Positions 1 to 9,596 of a stretch of 64,000 nucleotides of DNA are shown here, piece after piece. Each line of letters opens with the position of its first letter. The stretch's first letter is position 1. Below the pieces are notes generated by a model. That model did not search any database and had not been told where the DNA came from. It was given only the letters and a program-made list of their open reading frames with translations. The position numbers and the translations under genes were made by a program. Source of the DNA: Pseudomonas synxantha BG33R (GTDB taxonomy: Bacteria > Pseudomonadota > Gammaproteobacteria > Pseudomonadales > Pseudomonadaceae); assembly GCF_000263715.2 (NCBI RefSeq), contig NZ_CM001514.1, forward strand, positions 3,024,936-3,088,935, in the 5' to 3' direction.

Positions 1-128
1 TCGTGATGAGTGCGCAGATCTTCAAGCTGCTCGGCGACGGTTGTGCCCGCCAAAGCCGGGAAGCCGTTCATGATCAGGCGCGTGGGTTCGCCACCGGTGT
101 GGGAGTCGATTACATGCAGTCGCTTCAT
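1..128 (-). CDS. Proline racemase / 4-hydroxyproline epimerase, N-terminal part (runs off the window)
   Basis: Only the first 42 codons are inside the window. Read leftward from the ATG at 128, the product begins [18 protein letters not shown], which is the hallmark start of the proline racemase / 4-hydroxyproline 2-epimerase family (HxGGxP near residue 10). The family uses two catalytic cysteines further downstream, which are not visible here, so racemase and epimerase cannot be told apart from this fragment. The amino-acid permease gene ends only 11 bp upstream on the same strand, suggesting co-transcription and a role in using hydroxyproline or a related amino acid. Confidence 0.85.
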   Translation of the reverse strand, partial: MKRLHVIDSHTGGEPTRLIMNGFPALAGTTVAEQLEDLRTHH

Positions 129-139
129 GGAAGGTTCCA

Positions 140-1765
140 TCAGTGAGTGGCCGCCGAGAGGGGAGTGTCGTAGTGGCTGTCAGTGACCGCTTCGCTTTCA
201 TCGTCTTCGGTCTCCAGGCGCACCAGGTGGGCCGGCACACCGGTGGCGGCGCCCCAGTAGTAGATGCCCAGGGCGCAGGCCGCTACGACCAGTGTGTCAA
301 ACGGGTGGCTGATCACGCCGATACCGCCAAAGCTGCCGAGCTTGGAGAGCAAAATGGTCACGGCGTAGAAGCCGATCAGCCAGGCCGAAGAGCGCACTTG
401 CTGCTTGAGATTGAGGTGCGCGGTCGGTACCCAGCGTGCACAGAGCAGGTACACCACAAACATCAGGATTTGCAGGCCCAACAGCCATGACACCGTATTC
501 CAGCCTGACCAATACACGATCAGCGCGGCGATGATGAATGACAGCGGACCCAATACCGCCATGCCCTTGACCCGGAACGGCCGCGCCATGTCCGGTGCAT
601 TGCGGCGCAGAGCGGCGACGGTCACCGGGGCCACGGCGTAGCTCAGGATCAACGCGGCGGATACCACGTTGATCAGCGCTTCCCAGGAAGGGAACGGCAG
701 GGTCCAGAACACCGACAGGCCAAAGGTCAGCCACAGCGCCGGACGCGGGATGCCGGACTTTTCATCGATGCGCGTGAAGATCTTGAAAAAGGTGCCGGTC
801 TGCGCCCAGCCATACACCACGCGCGGGGTGGCGTTCATGTAGATATTGCCGCAGCCGCTGGGGGAGATCACCGCATCGGCCACCACCAGATAAGCCAGCC
901 AACCTACACCCAGCGCCAGAGCGATATCGCGATATGGCAGGGCCAGCTCCTTGCTGATGCCGGCCCAGCCATTGGCGAGCATTTCGGTGGGCACACCGCC
1001 GAGGAACGCGGTTTGCAGCAGCACATAGATGGCAGTCGACAACAGTACCGAGAGGATCAACGCGATGGGGATGGTGCGCTGCGGGTTCTTGACTTCGCTG
1101 GCCACTGAAATGATCGGCGTCAGCCCCAGGTAGGCGAAGATCACGCCGCCAGCCGACACCGCCATCTCAATGCCCGAGAGGCCGAACGGTGCAAAACCAT
1201 GCATCTGGAAGTTCGCCGGTTTGAAGAAGGTGAACAGCACACCGATCACCAGCAACGGCACGATGAACTTGAACACGCTCACCAGGTTATTGGCGATGGC
1301 AAAGGTCTTGACGCTGCGGTAGTTGAGGATAAAGAACAGGCATAGCAGCGCGAACTGCACCAGCCAGCCCAGGGTGGTCGGGTCGCTGGAACCGGCCTTG
1401 GTCAACTCCGGAAACCACGCTGCAGCGTATTGGCGCGAGGCAACCACTTCAATCGCCACCAGGCTGGAAAACGCGATCAGCGTGATAAAGCCCATCAGGT
1501 AGCCCAGCAACGGGCCATGGGAGTACACCGGGTAACGCACTACGCCACCGGCGCGGGGCAGGGCGGCGCCGAGTTCGCAATAGACAATGCCCAGCAACAG
1601 CACGGCGAAACCACCCAGCAACCAGGAAAAAATCCCCGCCGGGCCGGCGATGGCCGACACATGACTGGCGGCGAATAACCAACCCGAACCGAAGATGGCT
1701 CCCAGCCCGATAAAGGTGAGGTCCATCAGTGACAACTGTTTCTTGAACTTGCCTTGGCCTGACAT
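140..1765 (-). CDS. APC-superfamily amino acid permease
   Basis: 541-aa inner-membrane transporter with about twelve hydrophobic segments. The start region ([18 protein letters not shown]) carries the GxGxIxGxG-like first-helix signature of the amino acid-polyamine-organocation superfamily, and a glycine-rich GGVVRYP stretch follows in helix 3. The ATG at 1765 was chosen because an AGAAGG ribosome site lies just upstream and because a longer reading adds a non-membrane tail. It is divergent from the AraC-type regulator and directly upstream of the racemase/epimerase gene, so import of a proline-like substrate is the natural inference. The substrate itself cannot be read from sequence. Confidence 0.88.
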   Translation of the reverse strand: MSGQGKFKKQLSLMDLTFIGLGAIFGSGWLFAASHVSAIAGPAGIFSWLLGGFAVLLLGIVYCELGAALPRAGGVVRYPVYSHGPLLGYLMGFITLIAFSSLVAIEVVASRQYAAAWFPELTKAGSSDPTTLGWLVQFALLCLFFILNYRSVKTFAIANNLVSVFKFIVPLLVIGVLFTFFKPANFQMHGFAPFGLSGIEMAVSAGGVIFAYLGLTPIISVASEVKNPQRTIPIALILSVLLSTAIYVLLQTAFLGGVPTEMLANGWAGISKELALPYRDIALALGVGWLAYLVVADAVISPSGCGNIYMNATPRVVYGWAQTGTFFKIFTRIDEKSGIPRPALWLTFGLSVFWTLPFPSWEALINVVSAALILSYAVAPVTVAALRRNAPDMARPFRVKGMAVLGPLSFIIAALIVYWSGWNTVSWLLGLQILMFVVYLLCARWVPTAHLNLKQQVRSSAWLIGFYAVTILLSKLGSFGGIGVISHPFDTLVVAACALGIYYWGAATGVPAHLVRLETEDDESEAVTDSHYDTPLSAATH

Positions 1766-1951
1766 AGCGGCGCCTTCTTGTGAGTTATTGGATAGGCATG
1801 CAGTGGCGCTATCGTGAACCCGCCAGCCCGGCGGCGATTGATGTTTTACGTGGGGATGAATGACGAATTCAGCACAATTTCTCGCACTCGACAGCGCCCG
1901 GCACATGGCGCAATCTGCTGGCCGTCGATCAATAAAAGGGCGGTGAAAGTC

Positions 1952-2770
1952 ATGTTGCACAGCGCGTTTGCGAGCCTTCTCCACGGCAGCCGCCCCGACA
2001 GCATCGAGCAGCTATTGAACGGGGTAGAGCAGTTATTACCGATGTTCGACGTGCTGCCCAACGCCGCGATTTTTATCAAGGACATCGACGCCCGCTACGT
2101 GCTCGCCAACCGCACCCTGGTGCAGCGCTGCGGCCTGAGGCAGTTGCAACCGCTGCTGGGCAAGACCAGCGCCGAGGTGTTCCCTGCACAACTGGGGCCT
2201 GGCTATACCGAGCAGGATCGGCGTGTGCTCGAACGGGGGCAGGTGTTGGAGGATCAGCTTGAATTACACCTCTACGGCACCCGCGAACCCGGCTGGTGCC
2301 TCACGCACAAATGGCCGCTGTACAACCGGCTCGGTGCAATCATCGGCTTGGCCGGGATTTCGGTAGACCTGCAATCGGCCAGCGAAACCCACCCGGCTTA
2401 TCAACGCCTGGCGGCGGTGGATGAACACATCCGCGCCCACTTCAACCGCCGCGTCACCTTGGGTGAGTTGACCCGTATCGCCGGGATTTCCGTGGCGCAA
2501 CTGGAGCGCTACTGCAAACGCGTTTTCCACCTGACGCCCCGGCAGATGATCCAGAAGGTACGCCTGGAACATGCCCGGCGGCTGTTGCATAGCGAGCTGC
2601 CGATTACCGAGGTGGCATTGCAATGCGGGTACACCGACCACAGTGCGTTTACCCGCCAGTTCAAGGCATCGACCGGCTTCACCCCCAGGCAGTATCGGCA
2701 GACAACGCCAAGAGACAAGACAGACGAAAATCTAGTGTGGGAGGGGCGGTGCGACGATTCGACATTTTAG
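1952..2770 (+). CDS. AraC-family regulator with N-terminal PAS domain
   Basis: 272-aa DNA-binding regulator. Residues about 25-135 look like a PAS sensor fold (AAIFIKDIDARYVLANRT, then a segment ending in GLAGISVDL). Residues about 150-250 form the double helix-turn-helix of AraC/XylS proteins, with the typical second-HTH signature ALQCGYTDHSAFTRQFK. The ATG at 1952 is preferred over earlier in-frame starts because an AAAGGG ribosome site precedes it. It is divergent from the permease across 186 bp and probably controls the permease/epimerase pair. AraC-type regulators of hydroxyproline genes in Pseudomonas offer a precedent, but the ligand is inferred only from context. Confidence 0.85.
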   Translation: MLHSAFASLLHGSRPDSIEQLLNGVEQLLPMFDVLPNAAIFIKDIDARYVLANRTLVQRCGLRQLQPLLGKTSAEVFPAQLGPGYTEQDRRVLERGQVLEDQLELHLYGTREPGWCLTHKWPLYNRLGAIIGLAGISVDLQSASETHPAYQRLAAVDEHIRAHFNRRVTLGELTRIAGISVAQLERYCKRVFHLTPRQMIQKVRLEHARRLLHSELPITEVALQCGYTDHSAFTRQFKASTGFTPRQYRQTTPRDKTDENLVWEGRCDDSTF

Positions 2771-2867
2771 ATTGCGGCCGGCCCTGGCTCTATTTCAATG
2801 CAACGAATGGCGCGCACGCCCCTCATATGCTTACGAGTAACCTTTAACGACCACAGGTACCGAGCTT

Positions 2868-4931
2868 ATGACCGCGGCGAACAACGATCATGTGAACTGG
2901 CTGGTGCAACAATCCATGCTGCACGCGGCGCGGCAGCGGGCCAAGCTCTACTCCGGGCAAGGGCGCTTGTGGCAGCAGCCCTACGCGCATACCCGGCCGC
3001 GTGATGCGTCAGCCTTGTCGTCAGTGTGGTTCACCGCCTACCCGGCGTCGATTGTCACCCGCGAAGGCGGCACGGTGCTCGAAGCGCTGGGGGATGAAAC
3101 CCTGTGGCATGCCTTGTCGAAAATCGGCATTCAAGGCATTCACAACGGCCCATTGAAAAAGTCCGGTGGCTTGGCTGGCACCGAACACACCCCGACCATC
3201 GATGGCAATTTTGACCGCATCAGCTTCGACATCGACCCGCAACTGGGCACCGAGGCGCAGTTGCAGGCCTTGACGCGCATGGCCGCCGCGCACAATGCGG
3301 TGATCATCGACGATGTAATCCCATCCCACACCGGCAAGGGCGCGGACTTTCGCCTCGCGGAGATGGCCTACGAGGACTACCCCGGGCTGTACCACATGGT
3401 GGAAATCCGTGAGGAAGATTGGCCGTTGCTGCCGGACGTGCTCGAGGGCCGTGATGCGCAGAACCTCAGCCCGATGCAGGTGGATGCGCTGCGCGACAAG
3501 CACTACATCGTTGGCCAGTTGCAGCGGGTGATCTTCTTCGAACCCGGGGTAAAGGAAACCGACTGGAGCGCCACGCCAGAGGTGGTCGGCGTGGATGGCA
3601 AACCACGGCGATGGGTGTACCTGCATTACTTCAAGGAAGGCCAGCCGTCGCTCAATTGGCTGGACCCCTCGTTCGCCGCGCAGCAGATGATCATCGGTGA
3701 TGCGTTGCACGCCATTGATGTGATGGGCGCAAAGATCCTGCGCCTGGACGCCAACGGTTTTCTCGGTGTGGAGCGCAAGCTCGATGGTACGGCCTGGTCG
3801 GAAAGCCATCCGCTGTCGATCACCGGCAACCAGTTGCTCGGCGGCGCAATTCGCAAGGCCGGTGGTTTCAGCTTCCAGGAACTCAACCTGACTGTGGATG
3901 ACATTGCCTCCATGTCCCACGGCGGTGCAGACCTGTCATACGACTTCATCACCCGGCCGGCCTACCAGCACGCGTTGCTGATGGGCGACACCGAATTCCT
4001 GCGCCTGATGCTGCGCCAGATGCACACGCTGGGCATCGACCCGGGTTCGTTGATCCACGCGCTGCAGAACCACGACGAACTGACCCTGGAACTGGTGCAT
4101 TTCTGGACGCTGCACGCCCATGACACCTTCCTGTTCCAGGGCCAGACTTTTCCCGGCAACATCCTGCGCGAGCATATCCGCGAGCAGATGTACGAACGCC
4201 TGACCGGTGAACATGCGCCGTACAACCTCAAGTTCGTCACCAACGGCGTGTCCTGCACCACGGTCAGCATCATCACTGCTGCCTTGGGCATTCGTGACCT
4301 TGAGGCGATTACCCAGGCTGATACCCAGCAGATTCGCCAGATCCATTTGCTGCTGGTGATGTACAACGCCATGCAGCCTGGGGTGTTCGCGTTATCCGGC
4401 TGGGACCTGGTGGGCGCGCTGCCGTTGGCGGCCGAAGACGTGGCGCACCTGATGGCCGATGGTGATACCCGCTGGATACATCGCGGCGCTTACGATCTGG
4501 TGGACCTGAACCCCGAGGCCGAGCTGTCGGCCGGGCAGATGCCGCGCTCCAAAAGCCTGTACGGCAGCCTGAACCACCAGTTGCAGGATCCGGATTCATT
4601 CGCTTCGCAACTGCAGAAAATCCTCAGCGTACGCCGCGCCTACGACATCGCCGCGAGCCGTCAGATCCTGATACCGGATGTCGAGCATCCGGGGTTGCTG
4701 GTCATGGTTCACGAACTGCCGGCGGGTAAGGGGACGCAGATCACTGCGCTGAACTTTGGTGCCACGCCGATCACCGAATCCCTGCACCTGCCTAACATCG
4801 CGCCGGGGCCGGTGGTGGATATCATCAATGAGCGTGTAGAAGGGGACCTGACAGAGGAGGGCACGTTCACGATTACGCTGGATGCCTATGAAGGGCTGGC
4901 ATTGCGGGTAGTGAGCAGCACGCCGATGTAA
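2868..4931 (+). CDS. treS: Trehalose synthase (maltose alpha-D-glucosyltransferase), GH13
   Basis: 687-aa cytoplasmic alpha-amylase-family enzyme that interconverts maltose and trehalose. The length and opening ([14 protein letters not shown]) match the standalone TreS type known from P. stutzeri and P. putida, which lacks the C-terminal maltokinase-like fusion found elsewhere. GH13 catalytic motifs are visible: nucleophile Asp294 in ILRLDANGF, acid/base Glu338 in SFQELNL, and Asp403 in QNHDE. The ATG at 2868 has only a weak upstream purine tract. No other trehalose or glycogen genes are adjacent. It is likely involved in osmotic or desiccation protection. A 26-bp palindrome follows the stop codon. 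Confidence 0.9.
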   Translation: MTAANNDHVNWLVQQSMLHAARQRAKLYSGQGRLWQQPYAHTRPRDASALSSVWFTAYPASIVTREGGTVLEALGDETLWHALSKIGIQGIHNGPLKKSGGLAGTEHTPTIDGNFDRISFDIDPQLGTEAQLQALTRMAAAHNAVIIDDVIPSHTGKGADFRLAEMAYEDYPGLYHMVEIREEDWPLLPDVLEGRDAQNLSPMQVDALRDKHYIVGQLQRVIFFEPGVKETDWSATPEVVGVDGKPRRWVYLHYFKEGQPSLNWLDPSFAAQQMIIGDALHAIDVMGAKILRLDANGFLGVERKLDGTAWSESHPLSITGNQLLGGAIRKAGGFSFQELNLTVDDIASMSHGGADLSYDFITRPAYQHALLMGDTEFLRLMLRQMHTLGIDPGSLIHALQNHDELTLELVHFWTLHAHDTFLFQGQTFPGNILREHIREQMYERLTGEHAPYNLKFVTNGVSCTTVSIITAALGIRDLEAITQADTQQIRQIHLLLVMYNAMQPGVFALSGWDLVGALPLAAEDVAHLMADGDTRWIHRGAYDLVDLNPEAELSAGQMPRSKSLYGSLNHQLQDPDSFASQLQKILSVRRAYDIAASRQILIPDVEHPGLLVMVHELPAGKGTQITALNFGATPITESLHLPNIAPGPVVDIINERVEGDLTEEGTFTITLDAYEGLALRVVSSTPM

Positions 4932-4948
4932 ATGGATATTGGCCCGAC

Positions 4949-4974
4949 GTAGGAGCGAGCTTGCTCGCTCCTAC
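4949..4974. repeat. REP-type palindrome after treS
   Basis: Two perfectly complementary 12-base arms (GTAGGAGCGAGC and its complement) are separated by TT. The core GAGCGAGCTTGCTCGCTC is typical of Pseudomonas REP elements. It sits in the convergent gap between treS and the glycine-zipper gene and may also stop transcription or protect 3' ends. Confidence 0.75.
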
Positions 4975-4996
4975 ACCTGGCATTATGGCAAGCCGA

Positions 4997-5425
4997 TCAA
5001 TGATGCTTATTCTTGTGCTTATGCTTGTTGCCTTTGTGCTTGGCGCCGCCTGAGCGATGATCGCTCCCGTCATCGGCCAGGTTATTACCCAGCGCGCCAC
5101 CGGCTGCACCACCGACGCCTGCGCCGATGGTCGAACCGGTGGTGCCGCCCAGGCGATTGCCAATCAGCGACCCGCCTGCCGAACCCAAACCGCCGCCAAT
5201 CGCCGCTTCGGTTTTATTGCCCTTTTGCGCGCCAACCGCGCCACCGGCGGCGCCGCCCACGCCTGCACCGATAGCCGCGCCGGTCGAACCGCCGAGCTGT
5301 TGGCCTACCACATTGCCCAACGCGCCGCCGACACCGCCGCCCAGCGCGGCAGTGCCATCTCCGGCGGCCAGGGCCCCTTGGGAAATCAGGATGCCCAATG
5401 CCAGGGCAGGGAATGTCATTTTCAT
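4997..5425 (-). CDS. Glycine-zipper envelope protein
   Basis: 142-aa small exported protein. It begins with a clear signal peptide (MKMTFPALALGILISQGALA, cleavage after Ala-Leu-Ala). The rest is almost entirely alternating glycine-rich repeats (GGxxGxxxG, with blocks such as GAGVGGAAGGALG repeated about three times), the pattern of YMGG-like glycine zippers that can insert in membranes. The tail is rich in His and Lys (KHKGNKHKHKNKHH), which could bind metal or be a solubility tail. The start at 5425 has a GAGG site 10 bases upstream; an alternative Met lies two codons later. The specific role is unknown. Confidence 0.75.
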   Translation of the reverse strand: MKMTFPALALGILISQGALAAGDGTAALGGGVGGALGNVVGQQLGGSTGAAIGAGVGGAAGGAVGAQKGNKTEAAIGGGLGSAGGSLIGNRLGGTTGSTIGAGVGGAAGGALGNNLADDGSDHRSGGAKHKGNKHKHKNKHH

Positions 5426-5557
5426 TTTTTTGTACCTCAAGGGCTGTCTCAGGCGCTCACGGGTTAAAGCACGCCTGGCATTCAGATTAGAGCACATGCG
5501 GTATCACTGCGGTTTTTGCGATAGTCATTGGCGCAAGAAAAAATTTCTTGCAGCCCT

Positions 5558-5584
5558 CTTGAATTCCGTTTCCTCGTCCATAAA
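5558..5584 (+). promoter_or_regulatory. Candidate sigma-32 heat-shock promoter of ibpA
   Basis: CTTGAA at 5558-5563 is followed after 14 bases by CCATAAA at 5578-5584, a fair match to the sigma-32 pattern CTTGAA-N13/15-CCCCATNT. It lies about 70 bases before the ibpA start, which fits a heat-shock gene. No obvious anti-Shine-Dalgarno ROSE hairpin was found in the leader. Confidence 0.55.
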
Positions 5585-5653
5585 TTTTTGATCACGCGAT
5601 GCCGAATGCGGGTCGCGTACTAAATCACTTGGAGAAACTCAGGAGATTTTAAA

Positions 5654-6112
5654 ATGGCTACTACCCTTTCGTTGGCACCACTGTTCCGTCAATCGGTGGG
5701 CTTTGACCGCTTCAATGACCTGTTCGAGTCGGCGCTGCGTAGCGAGGCTCCGAACTCCTATCCACCTCACAACGTGGAAAAGCACGGTGACGACGCGTAC
5801 CGCATTGTCATCGCCGTCGCTGGCCTGACCGAGGAGGATCTGGATATCCAGGTCGAAAGGGGCGTCTTGACGGTTTCCGGCGGTAAACGCGAAACCGACG
5901 ATAAGGTCGCTTACCTGCACCAAGGCATTGCTCAACGTGCCTTCCGGTTGTCGTTCCGCCTGGCGGACCACATCGAAGTGCGCGGCGCAGCCCTGACCAA
6001 TGGTTTGCTGAGCATCGACCTGCAGCGCGAGGTGCCTGAAGAGGCCAAGCCCAAACGCATCACGATTGGTGGCGAAAGCAAGCCTGAACTGCGTCAGGTA
6101 AGTGTGCAGTAA
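5654..6112 (+). CDS. ibpA: Small heat-shock protein, Hsp20/IbpA type
   Basis: 152-aa alpha-crystallin-domain holdase that binds unfolded proteins and passes them to DnaK/ClpB. The N-terminus (LAPLFRQSVGFDRFNDLF) is the classic IbpA opening. The crystallin domain spans about residues 35-130 with a beta-strand end GVLTVSGGKRE and a conserved NGLLSIDLQRE segment. The short C-terminal tail contains PKRITI, the IXI-type oligomerisation motif. AGGAG at 5641 supports the ATG at 5654. It is a single-gene unit with a sigma-32-like promoter in front and a strong terminator behind. Confidence 0.93.
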   Translation: MATTLSLAPLFRQSVGFDRFNDLFESALRSEAPNSYPPHNVEKHGDDAYRIVIAVAGLTEEDLDIQVERGVLTVSGGKRETDDKVAYLHQGIAQRAFRLSFRLADHIEVRGAALTNGLLSIDLQREVPEEAKPKRITIGGESKPELRQVSVQ

Positions 6113-6128
6113 AGCAAACGGCGGTAAA

Positions 6129-6154
6129 AAGGCGCTCTACGGAGCGCCTTTTTT
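6129..6154 (+). terminator. Rho-independent terminator of ibpA
   Basis: A nine-base stem (AAGGCGCTC paired with GAGCGCCTT) closes a four-base loop and runs into a T tract ending at 6154. The A-rich left arm makes it potentially bidirectional, also serving the lysR gene that ends at 6162. Confidence 0.85.
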
Positions 6155-6161
6155 GTGGGCG

Positions 6162-7058
6162 TTAACCCTCGCCCTTGATCGCAAACAACTTCCTGGCTTC
6201 GGCAAAACACTTCTCGGCAATGGCCGAGCGTGGTTCGGTCTTGCGCATCACCATGCCCAGGGGCGCGAGGACGCTGGCGTCCGGCAGGTTGATGAACGCC
6301 AGGTTCTCGATCGGGCTTTCCAGGCCGCTGTCCAACGGCATGATCGCGCAGCAGAAGCCTTCGTGGATCGCCTGGAACAGTTGATAGGTGGAATCGCTTT
6401 CGAGGATCGGCTGCGGATCCAGGCCACGGCTGCGGAAACTCAGGTCGATGGATTTGCGGTAGTGCATGCCGTTGCTGATCATCCCCAATGGCAGTTCGGC
6501 GGCGTCTTCCCAGCTCATTTGGGTGCCTTCGAAATGGAAGTGGCGGGTGTCGTAGAGCAGCCCGACACGGGTCTCGCCCATTTCAAAAAAATCCAGATAG
6601 TTGGGATTGACGTGGTCCAGGTAGCACACACCCAGGTCCAGCTGGTTGGTGCCCAGCGCTTCGATGATCCTGTCCGAACTCATGGATGTGAGGCTGAACT
6701 TGAGTTCCGGGAAGGTGTGGGACAAGTCCTGAATGAAACGGATCGGGTTGAAGCCGCTCAGGGGCACCAGGCCCAGGCGCAGGTTACCGACCAGTTGGCC
6801 ACGGCATGCGGCGGCTTCGGCAAACAGGCCGTCATGGGCAGCGAGCAGCGTCCTCGCCCAGGCCAGCACACGCTCGCCGGCTTCGGTGAAGCCTTCAAAG
6901 CGCTGGCCGCGGGTGACCAGCTCCAGGCCAAGCTCATCTTCCAGGTTGCGCAGGCGCATCGACAGGGTCGGCTGGGTGATATGGCAGCGTGCAGCAGCCT
7001 GGCCGAAGTGCCGGGTCTGCTCCAGCGCGATCAGGAATTTGAGTTGCTTTATGTCCAT
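6162..7058 (-). CDS. LysR-family transcriptional regulator beside moaB
   Basis: 298-aa LysR-type regulator. Residues 1-60 carry the winged HTH (MDIKQLKFLIALEQTRHFGQ, then AAARCHITQPTLSMRLRNLE). The remainder is the periplasmic-binding-protein-like effector domain. The ATG at 7058 begins exactly at the conserved HTH, so the longer open frame upstream is not needed. It is divergent from moaB, and its intergenic region shares two motifs with the moaA/fdh intergenic region. This makes it the best candidate regulator of the molybdoenzyme genes here. Its inducer is unknown; formate or a related signal is only a guess from the neighbour. Confidence 0.88.
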   Translation of the reverse strand: MDIKQLKFLIALEQTRHFGQAAARCHITQPTLSMRLRNLEDELGLELVTRGQRFEGFTEAGERVLAWARTLLAAHDGLFAEAAACRGQLVGNLRLGLVPLSGFNPIRFIQDLSHTFPELKFSLTSMSSDRIIEALGTNQLDLGVCYLDHVNPNYLDFFEMGETRVGLLYDTRHFHFEGTQMSWEDAAELPLGMISNGMHYRKSIDLSFRSRGLDPQPILESDSTYQLFQAIHEGFCCAIMPLDSGLESPIENLAFINLPDASVLAPLGMVMRKTEPRSAIAEKCFAEARKLFAIKGEG

Positions 7059-7189
7059 TAATGCACCTGCCTGGGAATAAGTGAAAAGCCGTTCATGGCG
7101 CAAGGTGCTGGAACCCCGCGCAACCCGGCGAATGAATGAGCAGACGATCTCATTGTAACGGCAGGCACGTCCAATCACCTGTATTGACA

Positions 7190-7282
7190 GAGTGATTGAT
7201 GCACTCGATAGCAGTCCAGGGCCGGCAGTGAAAGCCGTGATAGAAACGCTCGATAACCCGGTCAGTCGTAACGATTAGACAG
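7190..7282. promoter_or_regulatory. Candidate shared operators, lysR-moaB intergenic region
   Basis: GAGTGATTGATG at 7190-7201 and GATTAGACAG at 7273-7282 both recur upstream of the FDH-like gene (11516-11527 with one change; 11630-11639 identical). The region also contains dyads with LysR-like T-N11-A character. The binding protein is inferred, not shown. Confidence 0.4.
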
Positions 7283-7343
7283 CCATCGTTTCAGCGCTTT
7301 AGCCTCAGGCCATTGTTTTGATAATTGCCTGCCGGAGAATCAC

Positions 7344-7883
7344 ATGAGCGTCACGTCGGATGCATTGTTTGTACCCCTGAATATTGCCGTGTTGACGGTC
7401 AGCGATACCCGCGAATATGCCAATGACACCTCCGGGCAATTGCTGGTCAGTCGCCTGTTGGAAGCTGGGCACAGCCTGTTGGAGCGCAACCTGCTCAAGG
7501 ATGACCTGTACAAAATTCGCGCCCAGGTGGCGGCCTGGATCGCCGATGAGCGCGTGCAGGTGGTGTTGATTACCGGCGGCACGGGGTTTACCGGCCGCGA
7601 CAGCACCCCCGAGGCGGTGGGCTGTTTGCTGGATAAGCACATTGATGGTTTTGGTGAGCTGTTCCGTGCGATCTCGATTCTTGATATTGGTACGTCCACG
7701 GTGCAGAGCCGCGCCTTGGCCGGGCTGGCCAACGGCACGCTGGTGTGCTGCCTGCCGGGCTCGACGGGTGCTTGTCGTACTGCCTGGGAAGGTATTCTGG
7801 CCGAGCAGCTCGATGCGCGCCACCGACCATGTAACTTCGTGCCGCACCTCAAGCCGGTGGCTCTGTGCGGCACGCGAGGATGA
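7344..7883 (+). CDS. moaB: Molybdenum cofactor biosynthesis protein MoaB
   Basis: 179-aa MogA/MoaB-family protein that adenylylates molybdopterin ahead of molybdenum insertion or has a related role. The MPT-binding fold is clear: NIAVLTVSDTR at the start, LITGGTGFTGRDSTPEA in the middle (the conserved GGTG motif), and CCLPGSTGACRTAW near residue 135. GGAG lies 8-9 bases before the ATG at 7344. It overlaps moeA by 4 bp (ATGA), so the two are translated together. The pair is transcribed away from the lysR gene. Confidence 0.93.
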   Translation: MSVTSDALFVPLNIAVLTVSDTREYANDTSGQLLVSRLLEAGHSLLERNLLKDDLYKIRAQVAAWIADERVQVVLITGGTGFTGRDSTPEAVGCLLDKHIDGFGELFRAISILDIGTSTVQSRALAGLANGTLVCCLPGSTGACRTAWEGILAEQLDARHRPCNFVPHLKPVALCGTRG

Positions 7884-9085
7884 GGCGCGCCGCGCTGATG
7901 TCGGTGGAGGAGGCCATTGCTGCGTTGTTGGCCCTGGCCGAGGAGCATCGCCTGCACGACAGCGAGCTGGTGCTGCTCAGCGATGCCCGGCAACGGGTGC
8001 TGGCCAATGACCTGGTGGCGAGCCTGGACCTGCCGCCCTGGCCCAACAGTGCCATGGACGGCTACGCCCTGAACCTCACAGACTGGCACGGCCAGCCACT
8101 GCCGGTGTCGCAGCAGATCTTCGCCGGTCAAGCGCCTGAACCGCTGCAGCCCGGTACCTGTGCGCGCATCTTCACCGGCGCACCGGTGCCGGACGGGGCC
8201 AACTGCATCGAAATGCAGGAGAACGCCGAGGTGCTGGACGATGCGCGTGTGCGCTTTACCCAGCCGCTGCGCGAGGGCCAGAATATCCGCACCCAAGGCC
8301 AGGAAAACCGCGCCGGTGAGGTATTACTGCATGCCGGCAAGCGACTCGGCCCTTTCGAGCTGGCCGTCGCGGCAGCCCAGGGCTGCACCCATGTGTCGGT
8401 GGTACGCCGGCCACGGGTGGCGCTGCTGTCCACCGGCGATGAACTGGCCGAGCCGGGCACACCGCTCAAGCCTGGCTGCATCTACAACAGCAATCGAACT
8501 TTGCTCAGCCATTGGCTGGGGGCACTGGGTTGTGAGGTCATCGACGGCGGCATTCTCCCCGACCAGTCGCAACTGACTCGGCTCAAGCTGGAGCAGCTGC
8601 AACAGGCGGCCGACCTGATCCTGACCACCGGCGGCGTGTCGGCCGGCGATGCCGATTGCCTCGGCCAGGTACTGCGTGAATGCGGCAAGCCATTGTTCTG
8701 GAAACTTGCGATCAAACCGGGCAAACCCCTGACCGTCGGTTCGTTTGGCCGAGTGCCGGTGATTGGCCTGCCCGGCAACCCGGCCTCGGCACTGGTGACC
8801 TTCGGCTTGCTGGCCCGGGCTTATCTACTGCGTATCCAGGGCGTCGATGATGTCACGCCGATGAGCTTTGAGGTGAATGTGGGGTTTGACTGGCCCAAGG
8901 CCGGCAGTCGCCGCGAGTACCTGCGAGCCAGGATCGAGGCGGGCAGGGCGGTGCTGTATCCGAACCAGAGTTCCGGGGTGATGCTGGGTGCATCGTGGGC
9001 TGATGGGTTGGTTGAAATTTGCGAGGGCAGCACGTTGCGGGCCGGTGATACGGCGCGGTTTATACCGTTCTCTGAGTTGTTCTGA
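7880..9085 (+). CDS. moeA: Molybdopterin molybdenumtransferase MoeA
   Basis: 401-aa enzyme that inserts molybdate into adenylylated molybdopterin. Visible signatures are the domain with PWPNSAMDGYAL near residue 60, the central molybdopterin-binding motif STGDEL near residue 185, SNRTLL, LTTGGVSAGD, and the substrate loop GLPGNPAS near residue 295. The start is uncertain. The ATG at 7880 overlaps the moaB stop as ATGA but has its ribosome site almost adjacent; the ATG at 7898 (MSVEEAI) is an alternative that matches where homology begins. Length is normal for the family. Confidence 0.92.
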   Translation: MRRAALMSVEEAIAALLALAEEHRLHDSELVLLSDARQRVLANDLVASLDLPPWPNSAMDGYALNLTDWHGQPLPVSQQIFAGQAPEPLQPGTCARIFTGAPVPDGANCIEMQENAEVLDDARVRFTQPLREGQNIRTQGQENRAGEVLLHAGKRLGPFELAVAAAQGCTHVSVVRRPRVALLSTGDELAEPGTPLKPGCIYNSNRTLLSHWLGALGCEVIDGGILPDQSQLTRLKLEQLQQAADLILTTGGVSAGDADCLGQVLRECGKPLFWKLAIKPGKPLTVGSFGRVPVIGLPGNPASALVTFGLLARAYLLRIQGVDDVTPMSFEVNVGFDWPKAGSRREYLRARIEAGRAVLYPNQSSGVMLGASWADGLVEICEGSTLRAGDTARFIPFSELF

Positions 9086-9105
9086 TTCGGGCACGCTAAT
9101 GCCAG

Positions 9106-9145
9106 TCAGTTAAGGCTTTTGCAGGAGCGATGTACGCTTAACTGA
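9106..9145. terminator. Inverted repeat between convergent moeA and moaE
   Basis: TCAGTTAAG at 9106-9114 pairs with CTTAACTGA at 9137-9145. The right arm covers the moaE stop codon. The spacer is 22 bases and there is no clean T tract except CTTTT at 9116, so it is a weak bidirectional terminator candidate. Confidence 0.35.
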
Positions 9146-9593
9146 GTACCCAGCGCTCCTGCGCCAGCCGGTCACTTTCCCGTCCTTCTACCCAACGCTC
9201 TCCAGCTGGCGTTTGCTCCCGCTTCCAGAACGGCGCCCGAGTCTTGAGGTAGTCCATCAGGAACGCGCAGGCTTCAAAGGCATCCAGGCGATGTTGGCTG
9301 GCGACGCCGACGAAGACGATGGGCTCACCCACCTTCAGCGGGCCCACACGATGAACGATGCTTACCCGCTGTAGCGGCCAGCGTTCATGGGCTTGATCAA
9401 CGATCAACTGCAGTGCGCGCTCGGTCATGCCGGGGTAATGCTCAAGGAACAATGCGCTGACCTGATCGCCCTGGTTGATATCGCGTACATACCCCACGAA
9501 CGTGGCCACGGCGCCAACGCCGGGGTCTTCGGCGTGCACGCTGCGGGTCAGTTCACCCAGGTCCAACAGTTCGGTCTGCACCTGAATCGGCAT
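9138..9593 (-). CDS. moaE: Molybdopterin synthase catalytic subunit MoaE
   Basis: 151-aa large subunit of molybdopterin synthase, which converts cPMP to molybdopterin using sulfur carried on MoaD. The two active-site lysines fall at 117 and 124 in MDYLKTRAPFWKRE, equivalent to Lys119 and Lys126 of E. coli MoaE. The N-terminal segment GAVATFVGYVRD and the HRVGPLKVGE stretch are also family-typical. It is the last gene of the moaA-moaC-moaD-moaE cluster, starting 3 bp after moaD. It converges on moeA. Confidence 0.95.
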   Translation of the reverse strand: MPIQVQTELLDLGELTRSVHAEDPGVGAVATFVGYVRDINQGDQVSALFLEHYPGMTERALQLIVDQAHERWPLQRVSIVHRVGPLKVGEPIVFVGVASQHRLDAFEACAFLMDYLKTRAPFWKREQTPAGERWVEGRESDRLAQERWVLS

Positions 9594-9596
9594 GGG

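Noticed and set aside
3021..3920. Long open frame (299 codons) on the strand opposite trehalose synthase
   Set aside because: It is a mirror of the GC-rich codon pattern of treS; no ribosome site or recognisable family, while treS has all catalytic residues.
5585..5653. ROSE-type RNA thermometer in the ibpA leader
   Set aside because: I looked for a U(U/C)GCU-like anti-Shine-Dalgarno segment opposite AGGAG at 5641 and did not see one; only the sigma-32-like promoter was kept.
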